A stretch of DNA of 56,513 bases from Cyanophora paradoxa (taxonomy: Eukaryota > Glaucocystophyceae > Cyanophorales > Cyanophoraceae). Each line of letters opens with the position of its first letter. Position 1 is the first letter of the stretch. The position numbers and the translations under genes were made by a program. The notes beneath the pieces were generated by a model. It was not told the origin of the DNA, did no database searches, and worked only from the letters and a program-made list of their open reading frames with translations. The stretch covers positions 1 to 56,513 of the forward strand of contig QPMI01000331.1 in the NCBI GenBank assembly GCA_004431415.1, written 5' to 3'. Positions 10,587 through 20,465 of the stretch are shown here, in pieces.

Positions 10587-12107
10587 ATGGAGGAGGTGGC
10601 CTCTGAAAACGTGGACAATAGTTTAGAGGACGAGGAACCTCAGGTAGAAATCGAGGAAATGGCAGAAGAAACTCTTGCTAGACAGAAGCTTGTTAATCTT
10701 TTAGAGAAAAAAGCCTCCAAATTTCAATTTTCTGGTGTGTGTCTTAACCCAGACGGGTTTTCTGGAGTTGATGACTTGAAAATAAAAATGGAAAATGTCA
10801 TTTTCAAGGGGGTACCCGGTCTCTCACAAGATGAAAAGTTTTCTGTTCTGCTAGCGGCTACAACGGGTGTTGCTCATGATTTTCTTTGTCAGCTTGACCA
10901 CCCAGAACCCTTGCCAGCAACTTTTTTTGATGATGTTGTTAATCAATTGAAAGCGCGATTCAATCCCAGTAAAGACGATGCTCGGGCGTATTTCTACAAT
11001 CTCAATCCATGGAAACCAGACCTCAGTTCAAACATCAATGGATTTATTGATACGTCCCTCAAGGTAGCCAGAGTTGCATTCCCAGGAGAGGTGGACAAAA
11101 ATCTGGCGGAGTATATTCTGAAGCTGGCATCATCGAAGCACTACAAATATTTTAACATGCTTGGAATCTCCTCTTTGAATGATTTCCGCACCAAATTAGA
11201 GCAGGCAGAGGCCCAGAGGTGTTACGATCCCCCTGATCCCAAATTGATTCAGTCTCTTTTTCGATCACAAGTGATGTCTCAAAATTCAGCAGCCACTGGA
11301 CAGTCTGGAAACAATCTAAATTTTCGGGTGACCGATCAGTCTGACAGATCGCGTCGCTATTGCACCCACTGCCATAAAACTGGACACACTGAACCGTATT
11401 GTCATGACAAATATCCGGAACAGAAACAAAAGATGTTTGCTAATTTGCGGCGAATGAATCCTCGCCCCAATCGAGTGCAGGTACTTATTAGGGGTGTGAA
11501 ATATGAAGGTAATGAGCTTGACGATGGATCTTATGCAGTAGATGTTCCTCTTGCACCTGTGGAAAATGCAAACAAGTCTGAGTACCTCATAGCTAAGCCA
11601 AAAAGGGTTTACCCAAGAGAGGTGTTGCTGGGGTACAGACAACAGGAACAGTGTCCAGCAGGCACTGTACCTGTGGCCATCAATGGAATTAAGACCAGAG
11701 CCATGCTTGACACAGGTGCAGACGTCTCCCTAGCAACTAAGAAAGTTACTGTCAAGGCTGGCTCAAACATATCTTCTGCTGGCCCATTGCTTTCTGGTTT
11801 TTCTAATGACACTATAAAGCCACTTGGAACAACAGTTGTGGATGTTAGCTTAGGGCCTCTTTCCACAAAAGAAAAGTTAGTGGTTCTCGAAGACATGTCA
11901 CATGATGTTATTCTTGGAAGAGACTATTGCATTAAACAAGAAATTGCATCCAAAGAATCTGATGTATTTCACTTTGCACTTTCAGGAGCAGGATGTATTG
12001 CACTTTCAGGATGTATCCATCCATTAAACAAGAAATTGCACTTTCAGGAGCAGGATGTATTATTTTTGACAACAAGAAATTGCATCCAAAGAATCTGTTT
12101 GGCATAA
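10587..12107 (+). CDS. Gag-protease polyprotein of Ty3/gypsy element
   Basis: The first ATG of the long frame is at 10587 (MEEVASENVDNSLEDEE); the frame upstream reaches into the LTR without an ATG. The N-terminal half is a capsid-type Gag region. Around residues 250-270 there is a retroviral zinc knuckle, CTHCHKTGHTEPYC (C-X2-C-X4-H-X4-C), for RNA binding. Around residue 370 the aspartic protease signature MLDTGADVSLA appears, followed by the VILGRDYC strand typical of gypsy proteases. The frame ends at 12107, about 50 residues after the protease block. The last part runs through a scrambled duplication, so the C-terminus here is probably not native. Confidence 0.88.
   Translation: MEEVASENVDNSLEDEEPQVEIEEMAEETLARQKLVNLLEKKASKFQFSGVCLNPDGFSGVDDLKIKMENVIFKGVPGLSQDEKFSVLLAATTGVAHDFLCQLDHPEPLPATFFDDVVNQLKARFNPSKDDARAYFYNLNPWKPDLSSNINGFIDTSLKVARVAFPGEVDKNLAEYILKLASSKHYKYFNMLGISSLNDFRTKLEQAEAQRCYDPPDPKLIQSLFRSQVMSQNSAATGQSGNNLNFRVTDQSDRSRRYCTHCHKTGHTEPYCHDKYPEQKQKMFANLRRMNPRPNRVQVLIRGVKYEGNELDDGSYAVDVPLAPVENANKSEYLIAKPKRVYPREVLLGYRQQEQCPAGTVPVAINGIKTRAMLDTGADVSLATKKVTVKAGSNISSAGPLLSGFSNDTIKPLGTTVVDVSLGPLSTKEKLVVLEDMSHDVILGRDYCIKQEIASKESDVFHFALSGAGCIALSGCIHPLNKKLHFQEQDVLFLTTRNCIQRICLA
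11935..12085 (+). repeat. nested local duplication at the gag-pol junction
   Basis: AAGAAATTGCATCCAAAGAA occurs near 11938 and again near 12073. GCACTTTCAGGAGCAGGATG occurs near 11976 and again near 12039. TTAAACAAGAAATTGCA also echoes the start of the region. The duplicates change the frame between gag-protease and pol. The pol frame first opens just after a TGA at 11960-11962. Confidence 0.8.
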
Positions 12108-15076
12108 ATGGCCAGACGGTGCCTGAAGGAAAAGATGTGTTTGCAATTGTTTTCAATGGTAGTGATAATGAGATGATGCTAAAGAAGGGTGATGTTCTGG
12201 CATCCTGGATCCAAGAAGCAAATTATGAAATTCTGTCACTCAATCTCCATAAAGGCAAAGAAAATGTAACATCAACAATTGATCCTTCTTTTGACAGAGC
12301 TTACTTTGATAGCATAGAGTCTCAACTAGATTTTGGTTTTTCTGGAGCAACTGTAGAACAGAAACAAATAATGAAAGAATTGTTTAGGAACAACTGTGAT
12401 ATTTTTGAGAACAAGTTCGTATTTTCTGAAGACAAGTGCTTGCCTGGAGAACACAGCATTGATACTGGTGATCATCCTCCTATCAAATCGAGGCCTTTAC
12501 ACCATTCTCCCAAGGACCGAGAATTGTTCAAAACGACTTTGGAAGACATGCTTGCTCGAAATTTAGCAGCACAGTCCCAGAGCTCTTGGTCTTCTCCAGC
12601 TTTCTTTGTCAGCAAGCATGATACGTCTGAAATGCGGCTCGTAGTTGATTACAGAAACCTGAATGCAGCAACCAAGAAAAATGTTTATCCATTGCCTAAT
12701 ATACAAGATATGTTGGACGCACTTCAGGGAAGTCGGTTCTTTTCGAATATGGATCTGGCCACTGGATTTTGGCAAGTTACGATGAAGCCATCTGACCGGG
12801 AGAAAACCGCCTTTAAAACCCCTTATGGCTTGTTTGAAATGAAGGTTATGCCCATGGGACTTACAAATGCTCCCCCCACATTTCAGGCCATCATGGAAAA
12901 TATTTTCAATGATTATCTCTGGATGTTTGTTCTCGTTTTCATTGATGATCTTATTACATATTCCAAGACTTTTGAAGAGCACTGCAGAGACTTGCAAAAT
13001 ACATTCAACAGGCTACGTGCCAACAACGCGAAGCTCAAGCCCAACAAGTGTCACTTCTTTAAAATGGAGCTCAAGTTTCTTGGTCACATTGTAGATAGAA
13101 ATGGCAGGCGCCCTGACCCTGCAAAACTGGAAGCAATTGAAAAAGTTCCGATTCCAGATAATGCTACTGAGCTGCGGTCATTTCTTGGTTCCTGTAACTA
13201 TTACAGAGATAATGTCGACAAGTTTTCTATTATAACTGCTCGTCTCTACGATTTAACACAGAAAGATGTTCCTTTTGTTTGGACAGAGGAGCATACCAGG
13301 GACTTCATCAATCTGAAGAAAGAATTGCTGAAGTCCATAATTCTCCACTATCCTGATTTCAACAAACCGTTTATTATTGAAACAGATGCCTGCGAGAAGG
13401 GTGCTTCTGGCATTCTCTCTCAGGAACAAGAAGGTGTTTTGAAGCCCGTTTGCTTTTACAGTCGCAAATGGAGAGGCTCCGAGAAACAGATGCCTCCTTC
13501 TGAAGGTGAATGTGCAGCACTTGTAGATTGTCTTACTCAGTGGAGCCACTATCTTCTAGGGGCACCAAAGTCAACAGTGTTTACAGATTGTGAAGCTTTG
13601 GAATGGTTGCTCAGCAGAAAACCTGGAAAGGGAAAACTTGCTCGATGGGCTGCATTGATTCAGCAATATGATATCACCATTAAACACAGGAAGGGTTCTT
13701 TGAACCGTGCTGATGGTTTTTCAAGAGTTCCAGTAGATCCATCTTCACATATTTATGCAGAAGATAAATACGAAATTCTGAACATTGCAATTTCCCTTTC
13801 TGACGACCGAGTGAAAGAACTGTCTAATGCACAGCGACAAGACAAGGACCTCATTGAATTGATTGAGTTGTTGGAAGGGAAGACAACCTCCAACGAAAAG
13901 CTCCAGCGCATGGCCAAGTTTTTCACCATGAACAGAAAAGGACTGCTTATGTTTTCGCCTTTGAGTGTTAATGCTCGCATTGTTATTCCATCATCTTTGC
14001 AGCGTGATCTCATCAAGGACGCTCATGATCATCCCCTTGCAGGTCATCGTGGAGCTGACAAGATTCTACACAACTTGAAGAAAAAGTACTTTTGGTCAAC
14101 TATGAATGATGACGTCAAGACATTTGTTCAGCAATGTCAAAAATGTCAATTTCGGAAACCTTTGACTGGTCGATCTCCTGCGCCTTCACAAACTGTACCA
14201 GCATCCCGGCCCTTTGAAGTTATTGAACTAGATTTTATTGGACCTTTGCCAACGACTTCTCGCGGCAATCGCTATGTTTGTACTGCCGTCTGTGTGTATT
14301 CTGGATATCCGGAAGCGAAGGCGTTTGCTTCTATGTCAGCGAAATCAGCAGCAGGTATGCTTTATGAGGAAATTGTTTGTAGACACGGAGTTCCTCGCAT
14401 GATCTACACTGATCGAGGCGGAGCATTTGCAAGCAATGTTACGAAGCGTCTCTGCAGCAAACTTGGCATCAAATCAGTACTCAACACAGGTTATCGGCCT
14501 ATGGCGACCGGAAAAGTTGAACGTTTGAACCAGTCTCTAAAGGACATTATTTATAACTACATTAATGAAGATGGCGACAACTGGGACAAGTTCATCAGTC
14601 CCGCATTGTTTGCCGTTCGAAGTCACGCGAACAAGACGACTGGAATGTCTCCATTCTTCATAGTTCATGGACGAGATCCAGAGTTTCCCTATGATTTATT
14701 GCTTTCGGAAGCGGAGGCTTCTCCGAACTACTTGCATCGAATGATTGGTGATTTGAATACTGCTCGTGCTGCGGTTGACAAGGTCTTCAACAAACGCTTG
14801 GACAGGATTGCCGAAGAAAATGCTAAGAACGATTGGACAGAGTTCAAGATTGACGACATGGTTCTTGTCCGTGATCTGGGATCATCTGGACTTCAACCTC
14901 GATTCAAAGGACCCTACGCAGTCCTAAAGCGGACTTCGGCGGTGAACTACCTTCTGTGGGATCCCGACAACCCCAAGTTTCCCTTCGTTACTCATGTGGA
15001 TCGGATGCGACCCTACGTGGCATCTCTCTCAACTGGAGAGGGGGTTGATAGGTCAGTGGTCGAGCCCGTAGGCTGA
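11993..15076 (+). CDS. Pol polyprotein (RT, RNase H, integrase) of Ty3/gypsy element
   Basis: Open in the -1 frame relative to Gag. RT blocks: RLVVDYRNLN near 12640 and the catalytic FIDDL near 12938 (YxDD box with Phe first). RNase H: ETDACEKGASGILSQ near 13380 and TDCEALEWLL near 13585. The integrase zinc module has H..AGH near 14030 and C..C (QQCQKCQF) near 14135. The integrase core shows D in ELDFIGPLP (14230), D in TDRGGAF (14410) and E in GKVERLNQ (14515). A GPY/F-like module, RFKGPYAVL, lies near 14905; no chromodomain is seen. The frame ends inside the 3' LTR. Usual expression would be as a Gag-Pol fusion; no clear slippery heptamer is present in the overlap. Confidence 0.9.
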   Translation: MYCTFRMYPSIKQEIALSGAGCIIFDNKKLHPKNLFGINGQTVPEGKDVFAIVFNGSDNEMMLKKGDVLASWIQEANYEILSLNLHKGKENVTSTIDPSFDRAYFDSIESQLDFGFSGATVEQKQIMKELFRNNCDIFENKFVFSEDKCLPGEHSIDTGDHPPIKSRPLHHSPKDRELFKTTLEDMLARNLAAQSQSSWSSPAFFVSKHDTSEMRLVVDYRNLNAATKKNVYPLPNIQDMLDALQGSRFFSNMDLATGFWQVTMKPSDREKTAFKTPYGLFEMKVMPMGLTNAPPTFQAIMENIFNDYLWMFVLVFIDDLITYSKTFEEHCRDLQNTFNRLRANNAKLKPNKCHFFKMELKFLGHIVDRNGRRPDPAKLEAIEKVPIPDNATELRSFLGSCNYYRDNVDKFSIITARLYDLTQKDVPFVWTEEHTRDFINLKKELLKSIILHYPDFNKPFIIETDACEKGASGILSQEQEGVLKPVCFYSRKWRGSEKQMPPSEGECAALVDCLTQWSHYLLGAPKSTVFTDCEALEWLLSRKPGKGKLARWAALIQQYDITIKHRKGSLNRADGFSRVPVDPSSHIYAEDKYEILNIAISLSDDRVKELSNAQRQDKDLIELIELLEGKTTSNEKLQRMAKFFTMNRKGLLMFSPLSVNARIVIPSSLQRDLIKDAHDHPLAGHRGADKILHNLKKKYFWSTMNDDVKTFVQQCQKCQFRKPLTGRSPAPSQTVPASRPFEVIELDFIGPLPTTSRGNRYVCTAVCVYSGYPEAKAFASMSAKSAAGMLYEEIVCRHGVPRMIYTDRGGAFASNVTKRLCSKLGIKSVLNTGYRPMATGKVERLNQSLKDIIYNYINEDGDNWDKFISPALFAVRSHANKTTGMSPFFIVHGRDPEFPYDLLLSEAEASPNYLHRMIGDLNTARAAVDKVFNKRLDRIAEENAKNDWTEFKIDDMVLVRDLGSSGLQPRFKGPYAVLKRTSAVNYLLWDPDNPKFPFVTHVDRMRPYVASLSTGEGVDRSVVEPVG
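15034..15045 (+). promoter_or_regulatory. polypurine tract
   Basis: GGAGAGGGGG followed by T, immediately before the TGATAGG start of the 3' LTR: the usual plus-strand primer site. The same GGAGAGGGGG stands before the LTR-like sequence of the related minus-strand element at 32355-32365, which supports the assignment. Confidence 0.85.
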
Positions 15077-15168
15077 TATCCCCCCTCGGGGGGGGGAACG
15101 GACCCAGTCTTGGTAGACTTGTTTTTTCTGTCTTGTGTCTTTTTGTTTTGTTTGCGGTGCTACCACCA
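15046..15168 (+). repeat. 3' LTR (123 bp)
   Basis: Identical to 10396-10518. The pol stop codon lies within its first 31 bp. After CTACCACCA the satellite resumes with CCCCAAATCTCTC. Confidence 0.93.
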
Positions 15169-16619
15169 CCCCAAATCTCTCTGGGGGAATATGCCCAAGG
15201 CGCTAGCCTTAGGCAGATGCCCCACCCACCAGCAAGTCACTCAGTCAAAGGCCCCAGGTTTCCAATCTGCCAGAAAAAAGAAGAAACATGCACCCCAAAT
15301 CTCTCTGTGGGAATATGCCCAAGGCGCTAGCCTTAGGCAGATGACCCACCCACCAGCAAGTCACTCAGTCAAAGGCCCCAGGTTTCCAATCTGCCAGAAA
15401 ATAGAAGAAAGATGCACCCCAAATCTCTCTGGGGGAATATGCACAAGGTGCTAGCCTTAGGCAAATGACCCACCCACCAGCAAGTCACTCAGATGATGGA
15501 CCCAGGTTCAGGATCTGCCACAAAAAAGAAGAGAGATGCACCCCAAATCTCTCTGGGGGAATATGCACAAGTTGCTAGCCTTAGGCAGATGACCCAACCA
15601 AAAGCAAGTCATTCAGTCAAAGGCCCCAGGTTTTCAATCTGCCAGAAAAAAGAAGAAAGATGCACTTCAAATCTCTCTGGGGGAATATGCACAAGTTGCT
15701 AGCCTTGGGAAGATGACCCACCCACCAGCAAGTCGCCGAGTCGGAGGCCGCAGGTTTCTCATCTGCCACAAAATAGAAGAAAGATGCACCCCAAATCTCT
15801 CTGGGGGAATATGCACAAGGCGCTAGCCTTAGGCGGATGACCCACCCACCAGCAAGTCATTCAGTCAAAGGCCCCAGGTTTTCAATCTGCCAGAAAAAAG
15901 AAGAAAGATGCACTTCCAATCTCTCTGGGGGAATATGCACAAGTTGCTAGCCTTAGGCAGATGACCCACCCAAAAGCAAGTCACTCAGTCAAAGGCCCCA
16001 GGTTTTCAATCTGCCAGAAAAAAGAAGAAATATGCACCCCAAATCTCGCTGGGGGAATATGCACAAGGCGCTAGCCTTAGGCAGATGACCCACCCACCAG
16101 CAAGTCACTCAGTCAAAGGCCCCAGGTTTCCAATCTGCCAGAAAAAAGAAGAAAGATGCACCCCAAATCTCTCTGGGGGAATATGCACAAGGCGCTAGCC
16201 TTAGGCAGATGACCCACCCACCAGCAAGTCACTCAGTCAAAGGCCCCAGGTTTCCAATCTGCCAGAAAAAAGAAGAAACATGCACCCCAAATCTCTCTGT
16301 GGGAATATGCCCAAGGCGCTAGCCTTAGGAAGATGACCCACCTAAAAGCAAGTCACTCAGTCGAAGGCCCCAGGTTCAGGATCTGTGACAAAATCAAAGA
16401 GAGATGCACCCCAAATCTCTCTGGGGGAATATGCCCAAGGTGCTAGCCTTAGGCAGATGCCCCACCCACCAGCAAGTCACTCAGTCAAAGGCCCCAGGTT
16501 TTCAATCTGCCAGAAAAAAGAAGAAACATGCACCCCAAATCTCTCTGGGGGAATATGCCCAAGGTGCTAGCCTTAGGAAGATGACCCACCCACCAGCAAG
16601 TCACTCAGTCGAAGGCCCC
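15169..16619 (+). repeat. satellite A array, continuation
   Basis: About twelve more 124-bp monomers in the same orientation as the array before the LTR element, continuing its interrupted monomer. Several carry variants (GAAACATGCACC, CTGTGGGAATATGCCC). It ends in the middle of a monomer at GTCGAAGGCCCC. Confidence 0.95.
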
Positions 16620-16621
16620 AC

Positions 16622-16766
16622 CTAGGTCCCCCTGATGTACCCTAGACTAGCCTGATGTACGGGGGCTTGCCCCGGAGTTGGTGTGTTGGGTGGAAATACA
16701 GTGTGGTGTCCAGGAACTTGTCCTGGTACATCGGCGTGTGAACCCATAGTGTACTACGGGACACCG
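16622..16766 (+). repeat. repeat F, copy 1 (possible MITE)
   Basis: About 140 bp starting CCCCCTGATGTACCCTAG and ending GTGTACTACGGGACA, nearly identical to 45350-45487. Both copies sit inside other repeats or gene fragments with sharp edges. No coding capacity. Weak inverted similarity between the two ends suggests a small non-autonomous element. The following 16767-17021 is unique sequence with no gene I can support. Confidence 0.6.
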
Positions 16767-17021
16767 CTCTAAGGTACTCCCTGCTATTAAAGTACCCAAT
16801 GTGACTTCATAGATGGCCACTGGCGCGCAGCCTGCGATTAAGGTTTGGCCAAGTTCCTTTCATGGACTGTAGAAATGAGGTACATTCGGCCTTAGGCATT
16901 CCATGCTGCTGGGAGATTTGCCAAGTTCCACTTTGTTGAGACAAAGTATGCTGACCATGCTGAGGCCCAGAAGGTCTGCCAGCATCATCACCTAGTAGCA
17001 GCTAGTAGCAGAATGCACCAG

Positions 17022-17430
17022 CAAGTCACTCAGTCGAGGGCTCCAGGTTTCCTATCCACCAGAAAATAGAAGAAAGATGCACCCCAAATCTCTCTGGGGG
17101 AATATGCACAAGGCTCTAGCCTTAGGCAGATGACCCACCCACCAGCAAGTCACTCAGTTGAAGGCCCCAGGGTTCTGATCCGCCACAAAATAGAAGAAAG
17201 ATGCACCCCAAATCTCTCTGGGGGAATATCCACAAGGCGCTAGCCTTAGGCAGAGGATCCACCTCCTCAAATCTCTCTGGGGGAATATGCAGTAGGCGCT
17301 AGCCTTAGGCAGATGACACAGGCACCAGCAAGTCACTCAGTCGAAGGCCCCAGATTTCCAATCTGCCACAAAATAGAAGAAAGATGCACCCCAAATCTCT
17401 CTGGGGAATATGCACAAGGCGTTAGCCTTT
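17022..17430 (+). repeat. degenerate satellite A monomers
   Basis: Three to four diverged, partly deleted monomers (CCACAAAATAGAAGAAAGATG, the core with GGCTCTAGCC or GGCGTTAGCC). The array stops at TTTGGCAG, after which a short satellite C-like fragment begins. Confidence 0.85.
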
Positions 17431-17446
17431 GGCAGGCACCGCATTT

Positions 17447-17480
17447 GTGTGGGTGGGGACCCCTGTGAGGTTTCAGGGGC
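17447..17480 (+). repeat. isolated satellite C fragment next to gene 3' side
   Basis: TGTGGGTGGGGACCCCTGTG followed by AGGTTTCAGGGG matches the GC-rich part of satellite C, whose array begins only at 37.8 kb. A similar scrap is at about 31613-31630. From 17481 to 17840 the sequence is unique and is probably the 3' flank of the minus-strand gene. Confidence 0.6.
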
Positions 17481-17840
17481 CACTGGGGGAACAAGCCGCC
17501 CTTCCCAATAATTCTCAGAAAGGACATCCACAGGTCTCATCTCCAATGCGCATCATCACCCATGCAGGAGCAGGATTGCACCTCATTTGCAGGGCTCACC
17601 ACACGTGAGTTTGGGCTTGTTGACACTAGGCAAGCTTATATATTTGGCCAACTCGAGAGCAGGAGTCTGTACTGAGATGTGGAGGTAGGGAGGTCCAAAG
17701 TTTGATAAAAAAGTCACTTGGTTAAATAGGAATGTCAAGGTTAATGCGTATCCATGAAATGAAAACTGATGGGTATGAAGTATCCATCCAGCGGGAATCT
17801 GACACAGCCTGACCAAAAAGTTGGAAAGTTCGAAAAAAGA

Positions 17841-20237
17841 TTATTGTGATACCAGCATTCCCACCTTTTGAATGCTTTCCTTGAGCTCCTGCATGGACAT
17901 GTATGAGAGGTGTTCGTTGGGGTTCCAAATGTCCTGTGGGCAAAAGAAGGAGATGCCACAGGGTTTTTAAAGGTATGCGAGAGGGTTTCAGGAGGGAAGG
18001 AAATGCCACAGGAGCCTGGACAAGGACTTCAAACCTTGTAATTGAAGAATTTTGAGTGGACAAGGTGCGCTTGAGGCATGTCCATGACTAGTTCCCATGG
18101 CTGGTACTCGAACACACACTTGTTCACAATAAATGTTGAGTACACAATGCGGTGTAGCATCTGTAGAAGTCATTCAGATTTGCAAGCAAATAATGCTGCC
18201 AGGCACACTTGCTGTGCATAGAACCAATTGCTCCTATCCCGCGAGAAGTGAAAGATAGAGTGATCAAAGCCTGTTGTAGCCGCTGAACATCCATCTGCAG
18301 AGTGCACCCAAAGACGCGGCCTGTAGAAGGCCCGCACCTACTGGCAGTTAAGAAGTCATGCATTGGTCAAATGTTAGCAGGCATGCCCTCTGAAGGTAGT
18401 CGAGCCAATGGTCGTCACCAAGCTTGTAGAGGGCATTGCCATTTACATGAAAGTCCATCTGGGAGGACGGTTAAAGGGACACACAGGTTGGGTTGAAGGG
18501 GGAGTGCACATGGGCATAGTCGCCAGCACATTGGGAGACTGACCCCTTGACCCAAAAATCGTTTCTGTCGAAGGTCTCCTCGTAGATGGCATCCAGCCAG
18601 AAGCGCTTGATTGGTCGTACATCTGGCTCAAACAGAAAGAAGTACTTGTATGTGTGTGCCATCATTTGGTTCTGAAACAGGTGGTAAAACTGGAAACATG
18701 TTCCTGTTGCACGGATCAGAACCTACCACAGAGAGAAGTCTCAATCAGAGTGACATCCACCATCAGGGTGGCCATCCATGTCGTCACTGAGGTGCCCTGA
18801 GAGGAACTTGATTTCGCCAAAGCAGCGCCGGGACTAACACAAAGGTCCTATAAGTGGACAGAGAATACTGCAGTAATAGGAAGAACAAGCCTTTTGCAGT
18901 GCGTTGATGCCCTTCACAAGCTTCTGCACAAGATGGTGCATGGTGCTCGCCTCCAAGTCCTGTCTTATCGTGAGAGCCTGAAGAGAGGGTTATCATGTGA
19001 TTTTCTTGCCTTGTTAAAATAGTAAACAATGTCGACTAACTGCCCGTAGCCTTTAGTTACATCACAGGGGAAGAAGTGCTCCTCTTCGTAGGATTTCTGC
19101 ACCCAAAGCAGCAATTCAACCTGCTCAGGGATGAACGGCCTTACAAGTGCCAACTGCTTCTTTCTTCCTTCTGCTAAACGTGTATTCTCAGTACACATAT
19201 CAGTCTGTTGCAGCCCCTCGCAGCGCGCGACCATGAGCTGCTGGCATTTGTCGGTGCAGAACATGGTGTTGGAGCAATTTGCACACCTCTATGGAGGCGT
19301 AGATCTCCGGAGAGGGTTCTCCAGACGTGCTCTCAATTTCGAAGACAATTGAAGTCTGGGCATGCATGTCTGCGACATGCAAATACTTGGTCGCCGAACG
19401 CGATCCCACGCCTTCTGCCACCACGATCTTGATCCGTTCTGTTTCGTTGGCTGAGCAAACGCGCAGTATGATCAGGGACGTACCCATGCATCTGAAAGGT
19501 AAGTACTGGCTGCGTTCAAGTTGAACGACATGCCCGCCACTATGCGCCACTTGCAAGTGCTGCCCACATTCGAAATCGTTCCAGAGAGCCGATACCTGCC
19601 TGAAGAATGGGTGCAGCTACAAACAGGACATGAGTGCAGGTGTAAACGACAACCTTCCAGCAGTGTCAACGACATACAAGAAGGCAGCACGGCCGCCCTG
19701 CGAAAGGATGCCGGAACAGGATGAGCGTCGTGCGGAATAACGGAACAGGCCAGCCGCACGAGTGCAGAAACTTTCACTCCCGTCCCTGCGGGCGCCAAGT
19801 GGTCTGGTTTGTGATGTACTGAGCATGGCATTGGCGTTTTCCTGCTTGCAATGAGAGGAGAGCGCAACCGTTCTTTTTCAACCGTTTCGAGCGCACGTCT
19901 TTGGATCCTTACATTTGTCAGCTCCTCCTACCCAGTTCCCGTCAAGGCGCTCCGTGAGTAGCACATTCTTGACATGCTCTGGTGAGTTGATGCCCCAGTA
20001 CGAGGCCCAGCCAGCTGCGTATCGATTGATGGCGCTCTCGAAGTTCCGAACATTACTATAAACGAGTTTAAAAACTGCGTTTCGTTGTGTCTCGTTGTTG
20101 TTTTTGTTGTCGTTGTTTTTGTCGTCGCCGTCATCGTTGTTGTTGTCGTTTTCATTGTTGCTGTTGTTTCTAAAAACAAACAGGAAGACAACTGCTGCCA
20201 CAGCGATGCCTCGGCAGAAAGCTTGCAAGAAGCCCAT
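17841..20237 (-). CDS. glycosyltransferase-like type II membrane protein, intron-rich
   Basis: Minus-strand gene from ATG at 20237 to TAA at 17841-17843, split by about nine introns with GT-AG ends; exon limits are inferred by eye. The N-terminus is a single membrane anchor (MGFLQAFCRGIAVAAVVFLF) followed by an Asn/Asp-rich stem of about 30 residues: Golgi-type type II topology. Clear blocks downstream are LVDIVYYFNK (near 19030), CFGEIKFLSGHLSDDMDGHP (near 18800), YKYFFLFEPDVRPIKRFWLD (near 18620), FWVKGS (near 18550), DFHVNGNALYKLGDDHWLDY (near 18430), IVYSTFIVNK (near 18140) and a last exon DIWNPNEHLSYMS. The EPD...W...FW.KGS...HxNGNALY order is a pattern I recall from uncharacterised algal and protist glycosyltransferase-like proteins; EPD could be the metal-binding acidic motif. 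Donor and substrate are unknown. Exons between 19870 and 19200 are the least certain. Confidence 0.72.
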
Positions 20238-20434
20238 TGCTCGTACTTTCGAGCAAGCCGTTCTCTTCTGTCTCTTAAACTGAGCGCAAGCGTAAGACCT
20301 TTGCAGGAAAGGTTTGCGGCCCCCTTGGGGCGGTTGCAGCCTCGAGCTCGAGCTACAGTGAGGGAGAGCATCAAGTTTTCCTGCCCCCTCGGGGCGGTGC
20401 GGCATCGGGTCGCAGGGGCTCCTGTTTGCAAGAA

Positions 20435-20465
20435 GCTAGCGCCATGTGCATATTCCCCCAGAGAG
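20435..20465 (-). repeat. satellite A core fragment at a retroelement junction
   Basis: GCTAGCGCCATGTGCATATT followed by CCCCCAGAGAG, an inverted piece of satellite A beginning exactly at GCTAGC. It joins directly to the gypsy RT fragment starting at 20466. The stretch 20238-20434 is upstream sequence of the glycosyltransferase-like gene. Confidence 0.8.

Larger units (their letters stand above)
10396..15168 (+). mobile_element. near-complete Ty3/gypsy LTR retrotransposon in satellite A
   Basis: The element has identical 123-bp LTRs, a gag-protease ORF, a pol ORF in the order RT, RNase H, integrase (Ty3/gypsy order), and a purine-rich tract directly before the 3' LTR. Flanks read ...GATGCACCCC on the left and CCCCAAATCTC on the right, so the target duplication is CCCC (LTRs then TG...CA) or ACCCC. 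Removing the element and one duplicate restores a normal satellite monomer. Identical LTRs mean a recent insertion. It is AT-richer than its surroundings. Gag and pol are out of frame across a locally duplicated segment at about 11935-12075, so this copy may be defective. Confidence 0.93.

Noticed and set aside
11963-12107. Programmed -1 frameshift in the gag-pol overlap
   Set aside because: No X-XXY-YYZ heptamer in the correct phase was found, and the overlap is created by local duplications. Not called as a feature.
20085-20465. Upstream extension of the RT frame to 20085
   Set aside because: This part is antisense to the Asn-rich stem and anchor of the glycosyltransferase-like gene plus its upstream region. 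Its Val/Phe-rich translation is the shadow of the Asn codon run.
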